A DNA stretch of 64,000 nucleotides from Volutella citrinella (Eukaryota > Ascomycota > Sordariomycetes > Hypocreales > Nectriaceae). Positions within the stretch are counted from its first letter, which is position 1, and every line of letters starts with the position of its first letter. The stretch spans positions 558,001 to 622,000 of the forward strand of contig JAWZSP010000004.1 in assembly GCA_034401135.1 (NCBI GenBank), given 5' to 3'. Of the stretch, positions 44,739 to 58,351 are shown in pieces. Position numbers and translations under genes: made by a program. The notes below the pieces were generated by a model. It saw only the letters and a list, made by a program, of their open reading frames with translations, was not told where the DNA came from and did not search any database.

Positions 44739-47583
44739 CGACGGCTGTCAGGTGTCACTCCCACGAGAGGCCTGTCCAAGCAAGGAGAAGATTTTCCATC
44801 TCTTCCACGAAAATGGCGGGTGTGGCACTAATGCGGAGCAAGAAGCAAGCGGTTGAAGGATGAGGGATGACCACTTAGACTTTGAACACGGGCCACGAAG
44901 AGTATGCTCGGCGAAACCACGCCTGGATCGGCAAGGCAGCGGGAGCACGGACGAACAAGTTGGCTCGTGCGGCTCTGGAGCACCCAAGGGAGGGGAGATC
45001 GGCATCGTGGGCGTTCTAAATGGTCCACGGGTCCACGGGAAGGATGGCTTACAAGTTGAAACCAGCATTGGCACATGGTTGTTCTGGACCCTGTTGGTTC
45101 ACGCGGCTTGAATCCTTCGGACGCGGACATCTGGATCAAAAAGGAAGCCCTCATGGTTTAGTCTCGGTGGCTGGGGTCAAACGTTGAACCCTGACTGCTT
45201 GAGCAGGATGCGGCACTGATGCCTGCATGCTACGTCTCGTGTCCCTGCATGACGGCGGCGGTGACATGGGAGTTGAAGATTGCGGTTTGAGTCTTGGGGA
45301 GGGGGTATAATGCCTTCTCCGGATGCCAACGGCGCGCGGCAATCTTGAACCGGGAATGCAGGGATGTGGCCTTGCGCAATCGAGGCTTCTCCACTGGGTG
45401 AATGGCGATGCTGGCATCCGCCGCCCCCAGCGGGCGCAGGGTTGTCGAAACCCCATGATTCCATCTTGGCAGTCCTTTCTCCTTGGACGACGCCGCGCGG
45501 CATAATGGCAGCTGCCCTAAACTTGCTAGCAAAACATGCTCAGGATTGGCAAGGCCCGGTCAAGTGTCTCGAAACCTTGCTGCCATCCATGAACTCGCAT
45601 CTATCCAGTTACATCCCAGGAGCTCAATGCCTGCGGGTTATCTCATCCGGTTCAAAGCAGACGCCGTCCATCCAGCTGGCCAACTGGCGCAGGCACTACG
45701 CCAAGCAGCCCGCAGGATTCAAGTCAATGCGTCCCGGGCTGGTGGGTGGGTAACGGGTGCCGATCAAACGCACGAACCGATCTCCAAGTGCAGGTCTGTG
45801 GGCCCCTTTCGCCGCGGCGACGGGGGGGTGTTCTGGGCGGCGGTATGGTATAGGTATAGGATAAGAGAGGTGATATGGCAGGGCATGGCATAGCAAGCTG
45901 GGGAGTGTGGTGGCCCGGAGCGGCGAAGGAAGCGAGGATTGGCACCAGGATTTGGCTGGACTCGGGCACACCTCGCTGACCTACACAACTGAGCAACAAA
46001 TTGACTCAATTACGTGTTGGGTTTTGCGTTTATTCCAACCCCCAGAGGCTTCGAGCCGGCTTGGACTGTTCCAGGCTTTCCAGCTCCTCGACTCAAAACC
46101 GAGGCGTCAAAGACATCGCACGTGTTCGTCCAAGGACCGAAGCCGCTCGAATTCCCCCCTCTGAAGTAAAGCCGGGACATACGATGCATAGTATACGGAG
46201 CATCTAGCGGGATGTCGTCCAGGACGCGTCCGGTATAGTGGCAGCCCCCGTGCTTGTGGTTAGCCTGCTTACTCAGGGCCCCTCCCATGCACGGCACTTG
46301 GGACGGTTTGGTCAACTAGCGCCGTCCTGGTTGGTCGAACCCCCTAGGCACCGAGCTGCAAACCCCAACCCGCGGCAGCGGCAGTGGTTGCTAAGCACAC
46401 GCCGATTCGCTGGGGGCCAAGCCCGCTCAGCGGCGCACCAAAGGGGCAAGGCCTACCCCCGACGAGGCGGGTGCTCCAACCCGACCGTTAGCATGCTTGC
46501 TTAACTGAGAGGGGCCCTGGGACGCCCTGGCGACATGGGCGAATGGCGACGGGCCATGGCGCAACGCCTCAAAGTTATTTCGAGCCCGCTTGGACGGTTG
46601 GACGTCTGAGCCACCGGGCCTAAAACCCGCGGCTGGCTGGCCTCTGGCTAATGAGAGTGCTGAGAAGGTGCCACGATGCAGCGGTTCTGGAAATCAAATA
46701 TGCAGTTCTGCAACAGCTCTCACATCCGTTAGCGGCTCGCTATGGAAGCAGGACCAAGGGGACGGCCGTGCAGAATTATTAATTCATCGGGTGTTTTACG
46801 ATGGATCCCTGTTGCTCCAACGACAGACAGAACTCATCTCGTAGACGGGAGACGGTTCCAGAGAGGGGCTGCCGCGGGATTGCTCGATCTGTTGGTGCAC
46901 GAGACCCAGCAAGCAACACCCAGTACCTAAGTCCTACAGCTTTCCAACCCCCCCTCCAACCACGAATAAGCCGATCAGATTAGCCCCGACAGGCTAATCG
47001 GCCAAGATGATTGACCCAAAGAACCCTGCTCACACTTCCCAATCCCTGCCCGCAGCGTCGTGTTCGCTGCACGGGGCTGGCGCCACGGCTGGGCCCACCC
47101 GGAAGTTTCTGGGGTATTTGGGAGGGTGTGGGTGCGGCGGGACCGAGCACCCACACTGCGCACTGCACTGCACTGCACCCAATGGCCGGGTTTGGCAACC
47201 CACTGGCACTTACACGTGCACTCACCCGCTCACACAAAACGCCAGCGAGCCAGGCCGCGTTGAAACTGGTTTCGACTGACTTGATACGCGGCTGACTGAG
47301 GCCTTAGTTATCCGGATGAGGTGCGCGAAGGATGCCCGGTGGCGCATCTTGGCCCTTGCCTGTGGGAACGCCCTATCGGACACCCTATCCACCCCGAGAT
47401 GCAGGTCCGGCGTTCCTATACTATACTACTAGTATACCACATAGTATACCGCCCCCGATACACGTTTCATCCGGCCGCGCGCTACCAGGGAGCAATGTAT
47501 CCGCACAGCTCTCAGATACATAGCCCGTGCCAATTGTCTCCAGCTACAGTACACGGCATGAGGTGTCGCACAGCCAAGGAGTA

Positions 47584-47593
47584 GATATATATC
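47584..47593 (+). promoter_or_regulatory. TATA-like element of the ethylene-forming-enzyme homolog
   Basis: GATATATATC lies about 115-123 bp upstream of the ATG at 47707 and is followed by a CT-rich leader (47605-47690), the usual layout of strongly expressed fungal genes. Confidence 0.4.
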
Positions 47594-47706
47594 TTGCGTC
47601 GATTCCTCCCTCAACCTCGAGCGCCTCTCCATCCTTCTCCTTCAAGCCTCGAAGCCTCTCCCTCCTTCTCTGCTTCTCTCCCCTCCATTCACATACACAT
47701 CCCATA

Positions 47707-49030
47707 ATGCCTTGCCACACTCTTGCTCTCCGGCCCGTTGCTGGCCTCGGCCGGCTGAGCCTTGCCGCTCGGGTCTCCCGTGCTCGTGCTTCCCGTGTCC
47801 CTACCCACCGCTGCCTGGCCACCGTCAACAACTCGCTCGAGGAGCTTGCCCGGACCATGCCCCCGGACCACAAGGCTGAGGTCCGTGCCCTCGAGACCTT
47901 CACCCTCCCCGATGTTGTCACTGGCTCCAGGGGCGACATCGAGATGGGCAAGGGCCTCATCTCCGCCTGGCGCCGAGACGGCATCCTCCAGGTCTCCATG
48001 GACAAGAAGGAGAACGGCGTCCTCAGGGATGCCTTCCACGCATCCAAGTCCTTCTTCGCCCTGGACCACGGCTCCAAGGCCAAGTGCGTCGACGACCAGA
48101 GCTTCGCCGGCTACATCGCCTCCGGCGAGGAGGTGACCGCCGGCATCAAGGACTACTCCGAGATCTTCACCGTCACCAAGGACCTCCCCCTCGAGGACCC
48201 CCGTGTCCAGGCCGCCTGGCCCTGCCACGGCCCCTGCCCCTGGCCCACCGAGACTCAGATGCGCAGCGCCATGACCCAGTACATGAAGTCCCTCGGCAGC
48301 TACGGCGAGCGCCTCCTCCAGCTCATCGCCCTCGGCCTCGGCCTCCCCTCTGATGCCCTCACCACCATGACCGACGACGGCTGGCACCACCTCCGCGTCC
48401 TCCGCTTCCCCGGCGTCGACAACACCAACGGCAAGGGCAAGCGCGGCCGTGGCATCGGCAGCCACACCGACTACGGCCTGCTGGTCATCGCCGCCCAGGA
48501 CGACGTTGGCGGCCTCTTCATCCGCCCTCCCTATGAGCAGGAGTCCTACTCCAACTGGTCCCAGAGCTCGGCCGGCCTTCACGAGGATGCCGATGGCTGG
48601 GTCTACGTCCCTCCCGTCGAGGGAGTCTTTACTGTCTTCCCTGGTAAGCAACACATGACACACAAACACCATCAGAAGCAGATGAGCTAACAGTATCTTC
48701 ACAGGCGATATGCTCCAGTACATCACCAACTCCTATCTGCCCTCCACCCCCCACAAGGTCGGCCTCAACACCGCTGAGCGCTACGCCTTCGCCTACTTCC
48801 ACGAGCCCAACTTCAAGACTGTCGTCAAGCCCCTCGAGAGCTTCACCCGCTCCGACGGTCGCTCCCTGGCCACCGACAACGCCGCCGCCGACGCCAACGT
48901 CGATGGCGTCCACTACGGCACTCACTTCACCAACATGTTCATGCGCAACTACGCCGACCGCATCACCGCCCAGCGCATGAACCGCGAGTCCCGCATGGAC
49001 ATTCTGGGCTCACCCGAGCTGCGGATGTAG
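47707..49030 (+). CDS. 2-oxoglutarate/Fe(II) dioxygenase, ethylene-forming-enzyme homolog
   Basis: Non-heme iron enzyme of the family typified by Pseudomonas EFE, which turns 2-oxoglutarate into ethylene and CO2 and hydroxylates arginine. Exons 47707-48643 and 48705-49030 (420 aa); the 61-bp intron (GTAAGC...TTCACAG) splits the conserved FPGD motif. Signatures retained: GYIASGEEVTAG, WPCHGP, GWHHLRVLRF (Arg230), the iron ligands His253 and Asp255 in SHTDYGLLVIAAQDDVGGL, His329 in STPHKV, the 2-oxoglutarate Arg338 in NTAERYAF, AYFHEPNF and HYGTHFTNMFMRNYADRI. The bacterial enzyme is about 350 aa; the extra N-terminal 45 residues are Arg-rich without acids, like a mitochondrial presequence. Codon bias is extreme. 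Family assignment is strong; ethylene formation versus plain arginine or other hydroxylation is not proven. Confidence 0.93.
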
Positions 49031-52000
49031 AGGAACTGCTGCGCAGCGTAATGGAGCAATCACGAGGCTACATGTAGCTATGACATGGGAATAGGCGTTT
49101 TAATGGGTGTCTTTTTCTTTACTTTTTTGGATTGTTATACCTTGTGCGGCTCAGTGGTGTTTCTTCATCCATCAGTCTGCCAATGTCTTTTTTCTTGATC
49201 AAAAAACTGGCGGTTTCACCAAGTATGGTTACTTTAGGCTGCCAATACTCAAACAGTAATTGGATCTGAGATTCTCAACCACAACAATCTTCATTGAAGA
49301 GCGTATCCTCAACGAACTGGGCCTGTCCTCGTGAATTACAAAGACTTGGAATCGTTGCTCCGATAGGAAGCAACTCAATTCCTGTGCATTGAAGGAGACC
49401 ATTTCATTCCACGGTACTATTCCCACAGATCTTCACCAAAGTGCCAGAAATGCATGGGCAAAGTCACACCCACGAGTGAATTTCAGTCCTCCAACACCAT
49501 GCTAGCCCCGCGTCGTTCATCCATCGCCGCGCTGGCCATTGCCATTGCCACACAGCAGCGGGGCAATGGTCAAAGCTCCGGAGCTCGTCGCCATCGCCCA
49601 TATTGCCTTGAGGAGAGAGACGACGTTGGGACTCGGTCACGGGCTATCAGGTGGCGCAACGGCCCGTCGTCGTTCACGACACTTGGCACCTGGACTAAGA
49701 GACGACCATCTTCAAGCTTGTTCTATCGACCAAAGTCTGCTTAGTGCCTTGGCGACCACCACTTGCGTTCCACGGGCGGCCGCCGGCCCCATATAAAAGC
49801 CGACAACCACGACCATCGCGGAGAAGCCGCTAGCGGCCTCTCTGGCAGGTGTCCCTGTCATATTTTGAGTTTGGCCCGGGCAGACCGGGTCCCTGCGTTG
49901 TGGGGGCGCTGTGACCATGCCCCCGGTGCTCGCTGATGGCTGTCGGCTGAACAGCCACTCTGGCTCTATTGCACGCCGAGTTGCCCAAGGCAGTGAGGTG
50001 TATCTGAGATGCCAACTACTGCAACGCCATGGGATGGATAGCACGAGTCAGGAACCTGACATCCACCGCACGCAATAATTCCTCTTTCTCATCCTAGCCT
50101 TAGTCTCTAGACGCACCGTCGCTGCGTGGCATCTGCCAGTTCTCACCTCGTAAGCATTGGGGGCTGTTTCAACGGTGCCCAGCCAGTAGCTTGAGTCCAG
50201 GAGGCCAGCATCAACGAGGCTAGGAGAAGCTATCGTCCGCGGTCCACATTTCGACCGACTTATCCTTGGGCTTAGTCATTTGGGCTCGACTTCGGTATCC
50301 TGTCAACTCTAGCTTCTCGGAATGCAACCAAGGGCGCCATTGAAAGAAGAGTGAAACGAAGCCTCCTGTCGAGGTGCTGTGTCAGCTCATCCCAGTTAAC
50401 TTTAATCCTTTCACAACTGAGGAGAACCCTGAAGTCTCAGAAAACCGAGCCTGGGTCCTGGTCTTGGAATTGGTCGGCGTCCTCTGGTTTGTTCTGCCCA
50501 GACCCTGCCGCAAGCAATTGACTTTCGCCGGGTTGTTCATGGTTGGGGGTTCTTATCTGAATAGCCCTCACATGCTGATAGGAGTTGCCAGTGTGATCAT
50601 ATTTGTGTAGATATCGATTTGGTCTCGTATATACGATTAGTCTCAATCTGATGGGCTGCTTACGATTGGTCTGGGGGGTTAGCGAAGCCAATGTCACCCT
50701 GTGCTGGCGACTGGCTGGTCCATGATCCCTGCTATCAGTTCGCTAGCCTTCTCCGGGGATGCCCGTTGTCCCAGTGCCTCGATCTCACATGATCTGGTTT
50801 CTCTTGTTGGTGGATCCAGATTTGATGGTGGCATTTGATTTGTATGCCATTGTGCAATCGAAAGCCTTGAGTTTCTTTCCTTAGTATAATAGTTTCTCAG
50901 GCGGCTCGGCCCTGGCACAATCGAGGGATGGCCGAGTCCAGGTGCCTCCTACATCCTTGAGTTGACAGTTTCTTTTCCCTTGGATCAGATTCTCGCAGCA
51001 GACACATTACCGTCACACTCACATCGGGGGGTAACTTTGAGTGCTGCACGTGAGTTTGAAATCCCAAAGACGACAATCACGGTGAGCACCAGTGCCAGGG
51101 ATCATCTCGACGCCCAACTCCGCGCTAATCTGAGCCACGATCTTCAAAAACATCTGCGACACCGTCAAATGGGACACATGCACATCATTGCTGCATATTA
51201 TAGTCTCCGGGCGATAGGCTCACTTGTAGCCAGCTGATCTGGGACCTGCATACACGGTGACTCGCAGGTGCGGCCAGATTTAACGGTCGAACGGGCGAGT
51301 CGGCCCTATTATCGGGAGAGTCCATGCGGCTTTCGAATTTCGGCCCATGTGGTGGCTTGTGGAGGATTTGATGGCGTTTGGTAGGATTCCCAACTCGTCA
51401 CCTTGACCATAGGTTTCAGCTGGTGGCACCAAACGGATTTTCCACATCTGGTTTGCAGGAGAATATTCAGTGCATCTTTTTCCCGCCAGATTGAGGGAGA
51501 GATGGCTGTGGACGAGTCTCCAGTTCAATGGCATCGACTGACAAGGGCGGAGGGCCGCGTCGTCCTGGTGTGGTCAATTGTGAGTAGATGCCATCTGCAT
51601 CAACCAGGATGACAGGTGAGGAAGAAACCGGTTTAGCACCGACGCACAAGCAACTACGACGAGTTGGCCAACATGCTGCGGCGAGAACCGATGTTGTGGA
51701 CGGAGGCCAGGGCGACAGCAAAATGTTCTCGGCCATTTCCGTGACGTCTCGTGATTGCAAGGAGAGGGTGGGTCCGTTCAAGGACATGCTTGCCATTACT
51801 TGGCATCTTCAACGGTCTCCCCACGCCGGCCGAGATCGCGGAGAGGCCGATGCCAGTACGGCACCGCACCGACCCGATTCCCGAACCCGCCAGACTGGTT
51901 TGACCGGCGCGTCAGCGGGACGCCGCGCGGGGATCGGCAAGACTCGATGGCCCGTCGCGCCGGGTATTGGTGCCCGAGGACTTCTGGCACGCCGTCAAGG

Positions 52001-52991
52001 CCGTCTCAGCCGTGACAGCGGTTACGCTGACTCGGACAGCTGTTTTTTTTTTTTTTGGCAACCTGCTAGTGTGCCGATCGCACCCTATGGGCAAATGGAT
52101 TGTTGTAGGCGCCTGTGATCGGCAGCTAGGCTGAGAACAAAAAGGGCAGCATGCGCATCACGATACGGTAGCGATCGGCGGTGGACGAAGTGAGGTGCAG
52201 AAGTGATGGAAAGCCGGCCCGTGATGGGAAGGTGTGGTGTTGAGGGACACCGCCACATAAGCTGCGCCACGGTCGATTCGGCGACACATTTGGTCGGCGC
52301 ATGCTCCAGCTTGGGAACTTCCATGTATTGCTCCCTCTCCTTTTTCGCTTGTTTTATTGCTTGACTTCCTCTTCTTCATTGATTTTGACGTCACCAATGC
52401 GCAGTCAGTAATGTGTCGCATGCTGCCCCTCGGCGAGAAATTCGGTGGCCTGCCTTGTCAGCAGCCGGTAATGCTCACCAATGCTTCATCAGCCACGGGA
52501 GATAGCCCCACCGAGCCTCAGCAAAACACATTCGTGCCCTGTTATCCAGTTGCTCAGGCCTCTGTGCCCCAATTGCACCAGGCGATGCTTCGTCGGCGAA
52601 AGACACCGACGCCATGACGCGGAGCTGCTGCTGGCTGACGGATTGCTGGCTCAGGAGTCAATCCTGGTGATGCTGTTGCTTGATTGGAATTGGAATGCTT
52701 CTGCCCGCTACCCCTCTCTGAGCCTCTGCGGCGATTACCCCGCCACAGGCATGCCAATGACACCATTTGCGGCGCTGACAGGCACACCCAACTGGCTCGC
52801 ATCGTCATGGCAGCTCCCCCTGCCCCGCCTTCCATTTGTAAGGCGCGCCCGGTACCCGATAACTACTCCCGAAGCCGGGAAGCACGGAAATAGGGCTGCT
52901 GCAATCGCAGATTGCCTGACTGACTGATCGATTACGCGCCTCCTCGGTGTGCGTGCGTGCTTACTATACCCCCCGTAGCTTCATTGATTAC
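49031..52991. other. Long intergenic region
   Basis: Nearly 4 kb between the ethylene-forming-enzyme homolog and the quinone oxidoreductase. It has a T14 tract at 52043-52056. ORFs such as 50374-50610, 51588-52118 and 52481-52927 lack family features. No gene is called. Confidence 0.5.
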
Positions 52992-54218
52992 ATGTTCTCC
53001 CGCCCGTTTCAAAAGCTGCTCCGAGCCTCGCACCGTAGCTCCCTCTTGTCCTCCCCGCCGCCTCCCGTCGTCGTCTCTGTCGCGGCCACCGCTCTACCCC
53101 GCAGCAGCTACCGTTTGTCGAGCTCCAGCTCCATCTCCAGCTTCTCCAGGCCAGCAGCAACAGCACCACCAGCAGCCATGGCTCCCCTCCCCACCACCAT
53201 GAAGGCCATCCGCATCCCCAAGAACGGCGGCACCGAGGTCCTCGAGCTCGTCGACGCCCCCGTCCCCACCGTCCAGCCCGGCGAGATCCTCGTCAAGAAC
53301 GAGTTCGCCGGCGTCAACTTCATCGACACCTACTTCCGCTCCGGCCTCTACAAGGTCTCGGGCTTCCCCTTCACCCTGGGCCGCGAGGCCGCCGGCGAGG
53401 TCGTCCAGTCGTCGGAGCCAAACTTCCCCGTCGGCGCGAAGGTCGTCTTCATGGGCACCGTCGGCGCCTACGCCCAGTACAGCGCCGTCTCCGCCCGCGA
53501 CGCCATCGTCGTCCCTGAAGGCCTGCCCACCGATAAGGCCGTCGCCGCCTACCTCCAGGGCCTGACTGCCTGGACCTTCATCCGCGAGGCCGGCGAGGTC
53601 AAGGCTGGCCAGTGGGTCCTCGTTCACGCTGCTGCTGGCGGCGTCGGCTCCCTCATGTGCCAGATGCTGCGCGTCATCGGCGCCAGGACCATTGGCACCG
53701 CCAGCACGGAGGCCAAGCGCGAGCAGGCCCTCAAGAACGGCGCCTCGTATGCCATTGACTCGCACGGCGATGTCGTGGCCGAGGTCAAGAAGATCACCGG
53801 CGGCCACGGCGTCGACGTCATCTTTGACGGTGTCGGCAAGTCCACCTTTGATGGTGATCTGGAGATGATCGCCCCCAAGGGCCACCTCGTCTCCTTTGGC
53901 AATGCCGTACGTCCCTCTCCCAATATCACATGCTGCAATAGCTCCCTCGTACTAACTCTTTGACAGTCCGGTCCCGTCCCTCCCGTCGATATCCTCCGCC
54001 TGACCCCAAAGTGCGTCAAGCTGATGCGCCCCGTCGTCAACGGCTACGTCGCCGACCGCGAGAGCCTGGAGAAGTACACGACCGAGCTCTACGACATGGT
54101 CAAGACAGGCAAGGTCGAGATCGCCGTGCACAACATCTACGACCTCAAGGACGTCGCCCAGGCCCACAACGACCTCGAGGGCCGCAAGACGTCTGGCAAG
54201 CTGCTCCTCAAGCTGTAA
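52992..54218 (+). CDS. NADPH:quinone oxidoreductase (zeta-crystallin-like), probable mitochondrial presequence
   Basis: Medium-chain reductase without zinc, one-electron quinone reduction with NADPH in relatives. Exons 52992-53906 and 53967-54218 (388 aa), donor GTACGT. From the ATG at 52992 the first 62 residues are Arg/Ser/Pro-rich without acids, like a presequence; a second ATG at 53178 in a strong context (GCAGCCATGG) begins the conserved domain (MAPLPTTMKAIRIPK) and may give a cytosolic form. Family motifs: GVNFIDTYFRSGLY, LGREAAGEVV, the AAAGGVGSLMCQMLR Rossmann turn, and GYVADRE near the C-terminus. No zinc ligands are present. It is convergent with the epimerase gene. Confidence 0.93.
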
Positions 54219-54521
54219 TGGACTCCCAAGTCTGCAGGCTGAGAGCGTGGCGTGCACCTGGCGAAAAGTAGAGAGCGAGAGGGGTGCGGGGGTCCTACTT
54301 TTTTATTTATTCCTCATTCATGATGATGTGCCTGTTCATGCCGCTACATGTCTAAAATAGTAAAAAATAAAATAATAATGTAAAAACCATCATATGCCCA
54401 TTTTCCATCTTTTCTTGGAGAAAATGGCTTTTTTCTAGGTCCAAACATCTACGCTAACCAACCCACCCATTGTTTGAGCGGGGACATGAGATTGGCTTCA
54501 ACTGCACAGCACACACACCAC
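54219..54521. other. Convergent 3' intergenic region
   Basis: 303 bp, AT-rich at 54355-54385 (A/T-only run consistent with polyadenylation signals for both converging genes). No gene. Confidence 0.5.
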
Positions 54522-55903
<1,382 letters not shown>

Positions 55904-57757
55904 CGTGAGTGTTTGCGTCTGGGACAGAGATGGGTATGAGGTTTGGAGATGGAGTTGTTGCGGTGAAGAATCGAAAGGGGCCGCAGAGGGGGGAGGAGAA
56001 GTAAGGTGGCGGTACTGTAGTGGTGGTGCGGGGTGTGAGCGGCAAGCTGCAGAGTCGGCGCAATCCCAATGCTTATCCCTGACGACGGGTGGGTAAGTAG
56101 GTGGGCTGGGCTACGGTGCGAAATAGTCCAATAATTACACACCGTGGCAAGGTGAGAACAATAATACCAGCGCAATCATAATAATAACAATGACTGCCAA
56201 TTTCTCCAATATTACCTGCTAGCCATCTCAGAGATTATTGGATGGCGGGGCACGTCATCACCGCCTCATTTGCAAAATTAGCCACCTGTTTCCAGCGCAA
56301 TCGTGGCTGGCCGCGCTAATTAGGTACCTTGCTCGTACTTTCATTATCACATTCATCACATCACCACGGCAGCCGTAAGATACGGTGGCCGGTTAGGAGG
56401 CAGGCAGGGATGCGTAACGGATCCCAAGCTTGGATGCCCCGTACCAGCGATGCCAATTGCCCAAACAAGCTTCATCATCCATGCACACGGTTGCGTGAAG
56501 GCTGGGGTCGTCGTCATGTCGCATCATCTTACACGAGCTACTGTAGCACCTTGTACAGCCCGCATTGATATTTTTATAGTGGTAGCAGCAGTGGTCAGCT
56601 GTGGCGAAACTCAATCTGCAACGCATCGCCACGCTGTCCCGCGCCAGAAGTGGCTGAACGGTTTGGCGCGCCTATTAAGTACGTTGCAGAGAGTGTGGCA
56701 CATTGCAGCGTCCGTCCATTTTTTACGACCGCATCGTCGGCTGCCAAACCTAATTCCGTGGCTGAGCTTGCTGACTGGCGCGCCAATCCCCTCTCGAGTT
56801 ATCCCACCGAATCAGAGCCGTGCATTCTTGGCCCAGGGGTTCGCAAGACTCAGCGGAACTCTTTCCGCATATTGCAGCCTACCCTATGCTGCGGGTTTTT
56901 CCAGCTCAAGGAAGCCATTGTCGATGGAATTACGTGTCTGATGCTTTCGTAACCCGGTAAATAACTGTGATTCTTAATTTGGGCCCTCGCATCGATGGCT
57001 GGGGCCAATAGCGCGAGAAGCGCGGCGATTCAAATATAGCTCTGGACTTGGTGTTATCAACGTTAAACTTTAATATTCTTGGCTGCACGACCATAGCATT
57101 GTTTCACTACGCCTTCCGTATTATAGACATACTAGTCTTATCTCTTCACTTTCTCAACACATGTACCTAAGGAGGCCCAGGGTCATTGGTAGAAATGGGT
57201 TGGCTCTTCGATGCTGAAGTCTTTCAGCGGACATCTCCTACTTCGAACCGTCTGTAAAGGAGAATTTATTACAATTGCCTTCCAGTTCTCCAGCCTAGCC
57301 TAGGAGTAGACGGTGATAGGAAGATATGATTTCAAGGCCGAAAACCAGATATTGGCTAATAGCCTTGTCATCCTTTGATAGCCTGCACATATCAACATCA
57401 ATTTTGACTGTGCTGGATGGTGAATCGGGCGAGCTAAGGCCAAGCATGCTCACCTCGGAAAGGCTTCCGCGACAGAACAGCACTTGTGTAGGCTGATGTG
57501 CGCGTGAGATTTCGTAACCCTCTATGACTTAAGAGAAAGCTTGGTTTACAATTCACCTCGGAGATGAGTCAAGGTTACAAAGCCGCCCTATCACGACTGG
57601 CACAATTTTATATCATCACAGTAGGCGAATGAGAGATATGATATTTAGATGACCCATAGGTCAAATAGTCTATTGAATGAACAAATATAGCTTTAACCAC
57701 CAGAATCGAACAGATAGATTACAACAAGGCCGCAAACCGCCTTGCTGAATTATCCGC
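55904..57757. other. Intergenic region
   Basis: 1.85 kb comprising the epimerase promoter (CT/GA-rich near 55930-56040) and the 3' side of the small secreted protein gene. No additional gene supported. Confidence 0.5.
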
Positions 57758-58351
57758 TTAGAAGAAGTAGGCAGCCATGGCAGCGCCAACAACGCCCATG
57801 GCGGCCTTGGAGAAGATGGCGGTCTTGTCGGCAGCAGACTTTCCAATCCAGATGGTGCCAGTGGGAACAGCCATCTTGGCCATGGTGCTGGTGACAGCAT
57901 CGGCGGTGGCGGAGCCCTTCTGGGTGAAGACGACGGCACGGTTCTCGCGGCAGACGTTGTCGAGCTTCATGCCGATCTTGGCACCGCACTCGCCCTTGTA
58001 GTCGTTGGCCGAGGCGGCGGACTGGAACGTCTCAACCCACTTGGACAGGCCCGAAAGGTACTCCATGACGTCGCTGGAGATCTCGGCGGCAGCGGTGACG
58101 GTGCAGGGCTCGTTGACGGAGTTGTTGGCGATGTTCCAGCCGCCGTCGTTGGCGGCCCACTCGGCGACGGCGGTGGGCACGGGGGGGTACACCTCCTTGA
58201 CGACGGAGGACCAGCACTTGAGGTCTACCGATTGGGTCTTGGTATCGCGGCCGAAGATGTTGACTCGGGGAGACGAGTCCTCGACCAGGGGGCTGGCGGC
58301 AGCGGTGGCCACGAAGGCGGAGAGGTAGGCGGCGATAACGGCGGCGTGCAT
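57758..58351 (-). CDS. Small secreted protein with possible GPI-type tail, function unknown
   Basis: Single-exon, 197-aa protein from the ATG at 58351. The frame continues upstream, but the signal peptide (MHAAVIAAYLSAFVATAAASP, residues 1-21) fixes the start. The mature part has four Cys (46, 83, 122, 134) that could pair into two disulfides, a DGGWNIANNSVNEPC segment and a Ser/Ala/Thr-rich body. The C-terminus ends in a short hydrophobic stretch (AAMGVVGAAMAAYFF) after a small-residue region, resembling a GPI-anchor signal. It could be a cell-surface or effector-type protein; I do not recognise the family. Codon use is strongly C-biased, suggesting good expression. Confidence 0.75.
   Translation of the reverse strand: MHAAVIAAYLSAFVATAAASPLVEDSSPRVNIFGRDTKTQSVDLKCWSSVVKEVYPPVPTAVAEWAANDGGWNIANNSVNEPCTVTAAAEISSDVMEYLSGLSKWVETFQSAASANDYKGECGAKIGMKLDNVCRENRAVVFTQKGSATADAVTSTMAKMAVPTGTIWIGKSAADKTAIFSKAAMGVVGAAMAAYFF

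Larger units (their letters stand above)
41880..47706. other. Long gene-poor region upstream of the ethylene-forming-enzyme homolog
   Basis: 5.8 kb with no confidently supported gene. It has homopolymer tracts (A11 at 44068-44078, T18 at 44154-44171), a G6/C6 hairpin at 44184-44200, small AT-rich palindromic stretches at 47418-47455 and a CT-rich leader at 47605-47690. One ORF (44286-44738, minus) is listed separately at low confidence. Confidence 0.5.

Noticed and set aside
46330..46350. tRNA B-box-like GGTTCGACC on the minus strand
   Set aside because: The invariant terminal CC is misplaced and no acceptor stem or anticodon arm can be drawn.
47689..48729. 346-codon minus-strand ORF opposite the EFE homolog
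   Set aside because: Same bias artefact; the plus-strand frame has all conserved motifs.
53094..53885. 263-codon minus-strand ORF opposite quinone oxidoreductase
   Set aside because: Shadow of a strongly biased gene.
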